Shown piece after piece: positions 27,210 through 34,210 of a stretch of DNA of 34,210 nucleotides (positions are counted from its first letter, which is position 1; each line of letters begins with the position of its first letter). A program made the translations under genes and the position numbers. Origin of the DNA: Candidatus Nealsoniibacteriota bacterium. Its GTDB lineage: Bacteria; Patescibacteriota; Minisyncoccia; Minisyncoccales; RBG-13-42-11. Below the pieces are notes generated by a model. It did no database searches, had not been told where the DNA came from, and was given only the letters and a program-made list of their open reading frames with translations. The stretch lies in the NCBI GenBank assembly GCA_026396115.1, contig JAPLXL010000002.1, positions 133,142 to 167,351 of the forward strand, given 5' to 3'.

Positions 27210-28118
27210 ATGTTTACTCTAATCAAAAGAATATTTCGTTCGGGATGGCAAAGCTTAACAAGAGATGGGGGAATGATTGTCGCCAATATTTTTATTATGA
27301 CAATGGCCATCTCCGTTATAACTTCGCTTTTCCTTTTTAAAGATATTAGTCAGTTTTTAATTCAAAGCCTCCAAGAAAAAGTTGATGTTTCTGTTTATTT
27401 CAAATACGAATCCTCAGAAGAAGATGTTCTAAAAGTCAAAGAAGAGATTGGTAAAATTCCCGAAGTAAAAGAAGTAAAATATGTTTCAAAAGAGGAGGCA
27501 CTTAAAAAATTCACTGAAAAACACGGAGATAATCCGGTTTTAATGGAATCTTTGGCAGAGTTGGGAACAAATCCTTTTTTGGCCTCTTTGGGCATTAAAG
27601 CTTTTCAAGCCCATCAATATGAGGCTGTGGTTAGTTTTTTGGAGGGCCCCAATTTTAATAATCTAATTGAGAAAATTGACTATTATGAAAGAAAACCGGT
27701 TATTGAGAGAATTTACGGTCTGATTTCAAATTTTAATAGAGCCGGCATTGTTTTTTCAATAATTTTAGCGCTTGTCGCCATTTTAGTTGCTTTTAATACT
27801 GTTAGATTGTCAATTTATAATTCGCGTGAGGAAATAAAAATTCAAAGATTGGTTGGCGCTTCAAACTGGTTTGTTCGGGGCCCATTTTTAGTTCAGGGAG
27901 CAATTTGCGGATTTTTTGCTGCCTTAATTTGTCTTTTGCTTTTTGCTTTATTGACCTGGGGGCTTAATTCAAAAGCAGAGGTTTTATTTCCTGGGCTCGG
28001 CCTTTTTGCTTTTTTTGTCAGCAATTTATGGTTAATTTTACTAATTCAAATAATAACCGGTATTGGCTTAGGAATGATTTCCAGTTTGATCGCCGTTAAA
28101 AAATATTTAAAAGTTTAA
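27210..28118 (+). CDS. ftsX: Cell division permease-like protein FtsX
   Basis: Directly after ftsE; four-TM FtsX layout, IKIQRLVGASNWFVRGPFLVQGAICG. Confidence 0.94.
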   Translation: MFTLIKRIFRSGWQSLTRDGGMIVANIFIMTMAISVITSLFLFKDISQFLIQSLQEKVDVSVYFKYESSEEDVLKVKEEIGKIPEVKEVKYVSKEEALKKFTEKHGDNPVLMESLAELGTNPFLASLGIKAFQAHQYEAVVSFLEGPNFNNLIEKIDYYERKPVIERIYGLISNFNRAGIVFSIILALVAILVAFNTVRLSIYNSREEIKIQRLVGASNWFVRGPFLVQGAICGFFAALICLLLFALLTWGLNSKAEVLFPGLGLFAFFVSNLWLILLIQIITGIGLGMISSLIAVKKYLKV

Positions 28119-28140
28119 ATTTTTAACCCTCAAATAATTT

Positions 28141-28211
28141 TGCGGGGTCTGCTAATGGTAGGCAAGTGGCCTCTGGAGCCATTAATCTTGGTTCGAGTCC
28201 AAGCCCCGCAG
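28141..28211 (+). tRNA. tRNA-Gln (CTG)
   Basis: Acceptor TGCGGGG/CCCCGCA, anticodon loop CTCTGGA, T arm CTTGGTTCGAGTCCAAG, discriminator G. Confidence 0.93.
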
Positions 28212-28269
28212 CAGTCTAGTACTCGGTATAGAGTGACCAAGAGACCTTTAACACATCTTCATTGCCAAA

Positions 28270-29039
28270 TGAATAAGAAAATCAATAAAATTATTAATTT
28301 AAACAAAGAGCTTGCAAACAAAACTCAAGCATCTATTTCTGTAGTCTCTCGGTCTTTGGCAAAAACAAAGTTCAGATACACAAGCAAGGCACTTTTATCT
28401 TTTATTCCTAAAAGTGGTTATTTAAATAGTTCTATTTTAGATTCATATATCAATAAAAATATATATTCTGCTGGGATTTTGTTTCGTTCCATGATAGAGC
28501 ACAGTTTTAGACATTTATACATTTTTACAAGAGCATTAAATGAAAACAGCGATTCTATAGGTAATAAATACTACAATTCGCTCAAGGCTAATGAGGATCT
28601 TGAGTCTTTCCGTGAAATTAATAACTACAATAAAGTTGTTTATCCAGAAAAAACTAAATGGAGCACAAAAGGTAATCACAATAATTTAATTCGTAAGGCA
28701 GCAAAAGAGTTTCGTATTGAGCAAATTTTTTATTATTTAATAGGAAATAATAACGGTAACAACATTGAAATCGTAGATAGATTTAAAAAAGAATACTTGT
28801 TGGAAAGATTAATACAGTACACCGAATTATCATCCGGGGTTCATGGTGGTCCATTCGGTGAGTTGATGTTAGAAAAACTTCATAAAAGTAAGGTAAGTTT
28901 AGAAAAAAAATTGTATAAATTTGCTATGGATAGCTTTATACTCCATAAAAGCACAATCGAATCGACATATCTTTTTGCCTATCTAATGGATAGTAATATT
29001 CAAAAACATTATGAGGAGATCAAAAATCTTAATAAGTAA
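28270..29039 (+). CDS. Hypothetical helical protein, accessory gene downstream of tRNA-Gln
   Basis: MNKKINKIINLNKELANK…; the ORF-track start at 28140 runs through the tRNA and is not used. No family recognised. Confidence 0.65.
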
Positions 29040-29123
29040 GATTTATACAAAACTTATAATCACACTGCGACCGAGACGGGTCGGCGGGGTAGCCCCAAAA
29101 TAGCTGGATTTTTCCTCTAAGGA

Positions 29124-29149
29124 CTTGGTTCTAGACCGGGGCACACAGC
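29124..29149 (+). repeat. tRNA 3'-end-like repeat, copy A
   Basis: CTTGGTTCTAGACCGGGGCACACAGC; 23/26 to copy B (30405-30430), 19/26 to the tRNA-Gln 3' end (28187-28212). Confidence 0.6.
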
Positions 29150-29205
29150 AAAATTGACAGAATTCGACGATGGGTTACAAATCTAAAAGATTCTGAATTT
29201 TATCT

Positions 29206-29976
29206 ATGAATTTATCTTTTGATATAAAATTAGCTAATGAATATACAAGTTCTCCGCAGAAGATAAGAGTTTTGACGGAAGATTGGGTTGATAAACAAGC
29301 GTACTGCCCGAATTGCGGGCATTTGGATATTGATAAATATGAAAATAATAAGCCTGTTGCTGATTTCTTTTGCTCGAATTGTCGAGAAGATTACGAATTA
29401 AAAAGCAAAAAAGATTCTGTTGGGACAAAAATAGTTAATGGTGCTTATCGAACAATGGTTGAAAGGTTACGAAGTACGAATAATCCAAATTTCTTTTTGC
29501 TAAATTATGATTTGAGTGATTTTTCTGTTTTGAATTTTCTCGTTATTCCAAAACACTTTTTTATCCCCGAAATTATTGAGAAGAGAAAGCCACTTGCGCT
29601 AACCGCGAGGCGCGCCGGCTGGATTGGCTGTAATATTTTGTTGCAAAGCATTCCACAAACCGGAAAAATATTTTTTATTAAGGATAAACAAGTTGAGCCA
29701 AAAGAAAAGGTGCTTGCCGAATGGCAAAAGACACTTTTCTTACGAGAAGAAAAAGAAATAAAAGCGAAGGGTTGGTTGCTTGATATTATACGTTGTGTAG
29801 AGAAGCTCGGAAAGCAAGAATTTACGCTTGACGATGTTTATACCTCTGATAAGGAGTTGGGCAGGCTTCATCCCGAGAATAAACATATTAAGGCCAAAAT
29901 TCGTCAGCAATTACAGGTCTTACGCGATAAAGGTTATCTTGATTTCGTATCGAGTGGGTATTATCGCCTCGCATAA
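29206..29976 (+). CDS. dpnI: DpnI-like methyl-directed restriction endonuclease
   Basis: KIRVLTEDWVDKQAYCPNCG…NNKPVADFFCSNCREDYELKSKK…NNPNFFLLNY…RKPLALTARRAGWIGCNI…IKAKIRQQLQVLRDKGYLDF matches the DpnI layout from memory: zinc-binding PD-(D/E)xK domain plus C-terminal winged helix. Confidence 0.93.
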   Translation: MNLSFDIKLANEYTSSPQKIRVLTEDWVDKQAYCPNCGHLDIDKYENNKPVADFFCSNCREDYELKSKKDSVGTKIVNGAYRTMVERLRSTNNPNFFLLNYDLSDFSVLNFLVIPKHFFIPEIIEKRKPLALTARRAGWIGCNILLQSIPQTGKIFFIKDKQVEPKEKVLAEWQKTLFLREEKEIKAKGWLLDIIRCVEKLGKQEFTLDDVYTSDKELGRLHPENKHIKAKIRQQLQVLRDKGYLDFVSSGYYRLA

Positions 29977-29980
29977 ATTT

Positions 29981-30154
29981 ATGAATTACAAAACTCTTCA
30001 ATTTCAATACGACAAAATTTATTCTTACTTCAAAACCACTTGTGAGTCGTTTGATTTTTTGGAATGGGACGGGAAGACTTTAGAAGTTTGGAATGGAAAT
30101 AGGGTTAAAGAAATCTATAAATATAATGATTTGAAAAACCTAATTTTTAAATAA
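29981..30154 (+). CDS. Small hypothetical protein (57 aa)
   Basis: ATG 29981, MNYKTLQFQYDKIYSYFKTTCESFDFLEWDGKTLEVWNG…, 5 nt after the dpnI stop. Confidence 0.5.
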   Translation: MNYKTLQFQYDKIYSYFKTTCESFDFLEWDGKTLEVWNGNRVKEIYKYNDLKNLIFK

Positions 30155-30162
30155 AATTATTT

Positions 30163-30363
30163 ATGGAAATCAATCTCTCGCCATTTTTCGCAAAGTTTAT
30201 TTTGAGACTTATTCCTTACCGTTTATCTCATCGCGTTTTAGTTATGTGTAAAGGATATAGCGAAGATTACGAAAGTTTTACGGAATTGGTTTGGGAAGAT
30301 GATAAAGACTTGGATTTTTACAATACAGAAACCTATCCGCAATTTCAGTTATGGTATGTCTAA
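30163..30363 (+). CDS. Small hypothetical protein (66 aa)
   Basis: MEINLSPFFAKFILRLIPYRLSHRVLVMCKGYSEDYESFTELVWEDDKDLDF…. Confidence 0.45.
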   Translation: MEINLSPFFAKFILRLIPYRLSHRVLVMCKGYSEDYESFTELVWEDDKDLDFYNTETYPQFQLWYV

Positions 30364-30404
30364 CTCATTCGTTCTCCGAAAACCACATGGATTACCCTTA
30401 AAAC

Positions 30405-30430
30405 CTTGGTTCCAGACCGAGGCTCACAGC
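30405..30430 (+). repeat. tRNA 3'-end-like repeat, copy B
   Basis: CTTGGTTCCAGACCGAGGCTCACAGC; 23/26 to copy A. Confidence 0.6.
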
Positions 30431-30478
30431 CAACAAATTAAAGGTCGTAATCAATAAAAAAATAAAACATTAAAAAAT

Positions 30479-30580
30479 ATGCCAAAGTGTAAATGTCCGA
30501 AATGCGATAAAGAAGTGGAATGTAAATGCGTGTGTGAAGAATGCGGATGCGAATGCGAGTGTGAATGCAACCAAGAATAA
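30479..30580 (+). CDS. Metallothionein-like Cys-rich micro-protein (33 aa)
   Basis: ATG CCA AAG TGT AAA TGT … TAA = MPKCKCPKCDKEVECKCVCEECGCECECECNQE; 11 Cys in 33 residues; below the ORF-track size cutoff. Confidence 0.65.
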   Translation: MPKCKCPKCDKEVECKCVCEECGCECECECNQE

Positions 30581-30678
30581 GGTTCAAAAAATCGCCAATT
30601 CGGAGGTTTTTTGTTAAGATAAAATCATAAAAGAAAAAATTAAAATTTATATATATTTTAAAACAATCTTATTTTATT

Positions 30679-31089
30679 ATGAAATTTAACAAATTAATTC
30701 CTGAGTTAAGCGTATCTAATTTTGAAAAAAGTTTAAAATTTTATACTGAGATTATTGGATTTAAAATTGAATACAAAAGAAATGAATCTAAATTTGCTAT
30801 GATTTCTTTCCAAGGAAGCCAGATAATGATTGAAGAAGTCAATAATAATTGGAGTACAGGCAAATTAAAATACCCTTTTGGAAGGGGAATTAATTTTCAA
30901 ATAGAAGTTGATAAAATCCAACCAATTTTAGATAACTTTAAGAAACATAATTATCCAATTTTTATTGAATCTAAAGAAAATTGGTATAGGCAAGATAATC
31001 AATTTCTTGGAAATAAAGAATTTCTTGTTAAAGATCCTGATGGTTATTTGTTAAGATTTGCTGAAGATTTAGGGGCTAAACCTTTGTAA
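30679..31089 (+). CDS. Glyoxalase/bleomycin-resistance (VOC) family protein
   Basis: KLIPELSVSNFEKSLKFYTEIIGFKIEYKR…FLVKDPDGYLLRFAEDLG. Confidence 0.88.
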   Translation: MKFNKLIPELSVSNFEKSLKFYTEIIGFKIEYKRNESKFAMISFQGSQIMIEEVNNNWSTGKLKYPFGRGINFQIEVDKIQPILDNFKKHNYPIFIESKENWYRQDNQFLGNKEFLVKDPDGYLLRFAEDLGAKPL

Positions 31090-31325
31090 TTTTGCAGACT
31101 TTCTATATATTATTTGAGTGAACTTAGTTTTTAATACAGGACTTTTCTTGGAACTAAAAAAGATTTAAATCAGTTATTAAACAGGTTCTAACATCGTCCC
31201 ATAGGGACAGCACTTCTTCGTTTCCTTTGTGACGGAAGCTCATCAGTGCCTCCGGATCTATATAAAAAAGAAGAAGTCCCTGAGAAGTCCCGAGAGACAA
31301 CGAGGGACGACGAAGGGCATTATCT

Positions 31326-31574
31326 ATGTTTTATACTTATCTTTTAGAATGTGCTGATGATTCTTTCTATGTTGGTTGTACTAATAACTTAGAAAAACGG
31401 TTAAAACAACACAACGAATCAAAATGGGGAGCCCATTATACCAAGCTTCGCAGACCGGTTATCTTGAGGCGTTCAGAAGAATTTAAAATATTAAAAGAGG
31501 CGAGGCAGAGAGAGCACGAAATTAAAGGCTGGCGCCGTGAAAAGAAACTAGCCCTGATCAAAGGAAAAATTTAG
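31326..31574 (+). CDS. GIY-YIG nuclease family protein (UPF0213/YhbQ-like)
   Basis: FYTYLLECADDSFYVGCTNNLEKRLKQHN…GAHYTKLRRPVIL…AREHEIKGWRREKKLALI-type pattern. Confidence 0.9.
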   Translation: MFYTYLLECADDSFYVGCTNNLEKRLKQHNESKWGAHYTKLRRPVILRRSEEFKILKEARQREHEIKGWRREKKLALIKGKI

Positions 31575-31621
31575 AGGAAAACAAAATCGCCATTCGGGCG
31601 ATTTTTTGGTAAGGTATAAAT

Positions 31622-32197
31622 ATGAAAATATTAAAAGCGGAATTTGCCAAAGGGGTTATTGGCGATGATTACAGCTTGGGAAATAATTTGCCGCAGATTG
31701 CTTTTTTCGGCCGTTCCAATGTGGGAAAATCAAGCGTAATTAACTCCCTGGTTGATAGAAAAAATCTTGTTAAGGTAAGCAAAATTCCGGGAAAAACACT
31801 CAAAGCAAATTTTTTTCGCATTAATTATTCTTTTTATTTAGTAGATTTTCCGGGATACGGCTACGCCAAGCATTCAATGAAGGACCGCAACAAAATGATT
31901 AAGAGGATTTTTTGGTATGTGAAACATTCCAATGTCAGACCTAAGGCAGTTTTTTTAATTATTGACGCTAAAGTCGGTTTAACCGTTCTTGACCGCGAAA
32001 TGATAAAAATCCTTGAAGAAAACAAGCATCAGATTGTTATTATCGCAAATAAAATCGATAAATTAGGGAAGACGATCGCGGAAAAACAGCTTTTAACTAT
32101 TCAAAAAGAAGCGCCGTGCATATTTGTTTTGCCGTATTCTGCAAAAACAAAAGAAGGGAAAGACGAATTAACCCAAAAAATTGCGAGTTTTGTATAA
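31622..32197 (+). CDS. engB: Ribosome biogenesis GTP-binding protein EngB/YsxC
   Basis: IAFFGRSNVGKSSVINSLVDRKNLVKVSKIPGKTLKANFF, YLVDFPGYGYAK, IIANKIDKL. Confidence 0.95.
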   Translation: MKILKAEFAKGVIGDDYSLGNNLPQIAFFGRSNVGKSSVINSLVDRKNLVKVSKIPGKTLKANFFRINYSFYLVDFPGYGYAKHSMKDRNKMIKRIFWYVKHSNVRPKAVFLIIDAKVGLTVLDREMIKILEENKHQIVIIANKIDKLGKTIAEKQLLTIQKEAPCIFVLPYSAKTKEGKDELTQKIASFV

Positions 32198-32291
32198 AAT
32201 ATCGACCGAGACGCATCGGCGGGGAAATCAAAGAATCGCCACTTGGGCGGTTTTTTGGTAGAATAGGGTAATAATAATTAACTACACAAAT

Positions 32292-32558
32292 ATGTCTAAA
32301 ACATTTTTTATTATCATAGTGCTGGTTATTATCGTCGCAGGATGCTTGATTTATCTATGGGTAAACAAAGAACAGACCTGTTTGATTTCAGGAGGAACTG
32401 TTGCAACTTCTTCTTGCTGCGAAGCCACGGGAGGCTTCCCGAATACCTGCCTTATTGGTGCCTGCGGCTGCCCGCCCCAATACAGCCACGAGGTGAAAAT
32501 CTGTGACTGTGGAATGGATAAATGTTTTGGCGGAATTTTCTGTAAAAAAATTGAGTAA
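32292..32558 (+). CDS. Small membrane-anchored Cys-rich protein
   Basis: N-terminal TM then CCEATGGFPNTCLIGACGCPPQYSHEVKICDCGMDKCFGGIFCKK. Confidence 0.65.
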   Translation: MSKTFFIIIVLVIIVAGCLIYLWVNKEQTCLISGGTVATSSCCEATGGFPNTCLIGACGCPPQYSHEVKICDCGMDKCFGGIFCKKIE

Positions 32559-32570
32559 ATTGAGATGATT

Positions 32571-32597
32571 AAAGCCGCCCCGAAGGGCGGCTTTTTT
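32571..32597 (+). terminator. Intrinsic terminator
   Basis: AAAGCCGCCC-CGAA-GGGCGGCTTTTTT. Confidence 0.9.
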
Positions 32598-32619
32598 AGT
32601 CTTTAGTTTAAAACCAGTT

Positions 32620-33147
32620 CTAGGGACAACACCACCGTGTCCAACTGCTTTGATGGCAACCCGCGTTATAAGCTTCACTACTTGAACGATAACAGTAACT
32701 CTTACAGTAGTATTGTGTAGAGTTGGGGCAGCAGTGCCCTTCTGTCCAACAATAACCTGGCGAACAGTGTTGGCATCCTATACTGACCTGGTTTCCCCCG
32801 TTGCCTCCGCCTCCATCTTCGCCATTTCCATTTCCTTCCCCGCCCTTAAAAGTTTCATAAAAATATTTACACATTTGGTCTCCGGTATTCGGATAGTTAC
32901 CAACAGCGCAATTATAACTGTACCAAACGAAATATAGAATCAAACCCAGAAGAAATATTTGAATACACGCTTTAATAATGTCTCTTACGATATATTTCGT
33001 AGGAGTTTTTACGGGGACCGGTGTTTTTTCGGGAGTTAATTGCTCTTTCGGAGCTTCAACTGGTCCGGCTAAATTAGCCCCGCAACTTTTACAAAATTTA
33101 TCATCTAGATTAACTTCTACTCCGCACTTTGGACAAAAATTCGCCAT
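32620..33147 (-). CDS. Zinc-ribbon / TM protein with Gly- and Cys-rich C-terminal domain
   Basis: MANFCPKCGVEVNLDDKFCKSCGANL (zinc ribbon), one TM, GGEGNGNGEDGGGGNGG linker, Cys-rich tail. Confidence 0.75.
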   Translation of the reverse strand: MANFCPKCGVEVNLDDKFCKSCGANLAGPVEAPKEQLTPEKTPVPVKTPTKYIVRDIIKACIQIFLLGLILYFVWYSYNCAVGNYPNTGDQMCKYFYETFKGGEGNGNGEDGGGGNGGNQVSIGCQHCSPGYCWTEGHCCPNSTQYYCKSYCYRSSSEAYNAGCHQSSWTRWCCP

Positions 33148-33308
33148 AATATTAATTCCTTTTATTTTAATAGATTTTCAATCCTATATTAATTTTAGTT
33201 TAAATTGGCACTTTGTCAAACAACGAATTAAACGATATGAAAAATCGCTAAGAGGGCGATTTTTTGGTAGAATAGGATAATAATTAAAATTAACCAATAA
33301 ACAAAAAT

Positions 33309-34210
33309 ATGAAAAAAAATCTTATATTTATTTTTCTAATAGTAATTATTCTTGCGGGTGCGGGAATATGGTATGCCAATAACAAGGGAAATAAAAGTCC
33401 TTCTCCCTCACCATCTCCATCTCCATCTCCCATAGCTCAAGTTACTTATATTTGTAATGGCGATAAAACAATAGATGCCGCTTTCTATAAAGGAGAATCC
33501 AAGCCGGTAGAGCCGGGCGAACCGCCGATTCCTTCGGGAAGCGTAAAAATTGTTTTAAGTGATGGACGAGATTTCGATCTGCCTCAGACCATTTCCGCTG
33601 ACGGAGCACGTTATGCCAATAGCGATGAATCGTTCGTTTTTTGGAGTAAGGGGAATGGAGCGCTTGTATTGGAAAACAACGTTGAAAAAAACTATATAGG
33701 ATGCATTGTACTTGCTAAAGATCCCGGAGGATTGCCGAAAGTTTATTTAGACGGTACGGTTGGCTTTTCAATTCGTTATCCGGCCGATTACTCAATAGAT
33801 TCTTCCTATAAATATCAGGCGCTTGGCTCGGGTAAAGATATCAGCGGTATAAAATTTACTATTCCGTCTATCCTTGCCACTGGTACCAATTTATCAAGTT
33901 TCGATACCGGCGTTTCAGTAGAAATCATTCCTGCGATTCAAGACTGCAATGCGGGTCTTTTCCTGGACGATAATACCAATGTTCAGACCATAATCGATAA
34001 TGGCAGCGAATATTCTTTTGCTTCAACAACCCAGGGTGCCGCTGGTAACCGTTATGAAGAAGAAGTTTGGGCGATTCCGGGAACTAATCCTTGTATTGCC
34101 GTGCGCTATTTCATACATTCTACGAATATCGGAAATTATCCCGAGGGCACTGTTTTGGAGTTTGATCGGGTCGCTCTCATAAATCAATTCGAAAAGATTC
34201 GCCATTCTTT
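33309..34210 (+). CDS. TM-anchored protein with MliC-like domain (truncated by window edge)
   Basis: Open frame from ATG 33309 to the end: MKKNLIFIFLIVIILAGAGIWY…SPSPSPSPSPSP…YICNGDKTIDAAFYKGE…VKIVLSDGRDFDLPQTISADGARYANSDESFVFWSKGNGALVLENN. Confidence 0.75.
   Translation, partial: MKKNLIFIFLIVIILAGAGIWYANNKGNKSPSPSPSPSPSPIAQVTYICNGDKTIDAAFYKGESKPVEPGEPPIPSGSVKIVLSDGRDFDLPQTISADGARYANSDESFVFWSKGNGALVLENNVEKNYIGCIVLAKDPGGLPKVYLDGTVGFSIRYPADYSIDSSYKYQALGSGKDISGIKFTIPSILATGTNLSSFDTGVSVEIIPAIQDCNAGLFLDDNTNVQTIIDNGSEYSFASTTQGAAGNRYEEEVWAIPGTNPCIAVRYFIHSTNIGNYPEGTVLEFDRVALINQFEKIRHS

Noticed and set aside
28140-28269. N-terminal extension of the 299-aa ORF
   Set aside because: It translates through tRNA-Gln; ATG 28270 is the plausible start.
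32713-33280. Plus-strand ORFs 32713-32937 and 32978-33280
   Set aside because: Antisense to the zinc-ribbon protein gene, whose CPKCG…CKSCG motif is convincing on the minus strand.

Overview
This AT-rich window encodes bacterial core genes in a style typical of Patescibacteria/CPR (lineage inferred, not tested). In order it carries: surface-polysaccharide genes (GT2 fragment, polyprenyl-P sugar transferase, O-antigen ligase/TPR), murB, a RaiA/HPF homologue, speD-type AdoMet decarboxylase, secA, a DUF1614-like membrane protein, secD-metK-secF, a sigma region 4/HARE-HTH-like protein, a VirD4/TraG-like ATPase pair, pgk, a DHH phosphoesterase, RNase HI, RNase P RNA, murJ, lepA, a ftsB-like gene, tRNA-Gly and tRNA-Thr, prfB with a +1 frameshift site, and ftsEX. 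After tRNA-Gln comes an accessory region with a DpnI-like endonuclease, engB, small Cys-rich proteins and a MliC-domain protein. The main discovery candidate is a dispersed family of compound palindromic elements of about 50-60 bp with two hairpins and a CTCGGTATATG-like 3' end. I count about 15-20 copies or fragments between 5.0 and 25.4 kb. They occur in both orientations, fill intergenic gaps next to start codons, and are inserted in frame in murB, secA, lepA and the sigma-like gene. Three of those proteins consequently share the peptide GEE(S/N)(K/R)(L/F)SSSPFA(A/V)AR. The family resembles Rickettsia palindromic elements in behaviour, but I do not recognise its sequence. Other leads are: degenerate tRNA 3'-end repeats bounding the DpnI module; an 11-Cys, 33-aa micro-protein missed by the ORF track; a candidate sRNA plus a bistable murB leader; a micro-ORF encoding MAKKKAKKKK; and a recurrent terminator/promoter cassette.
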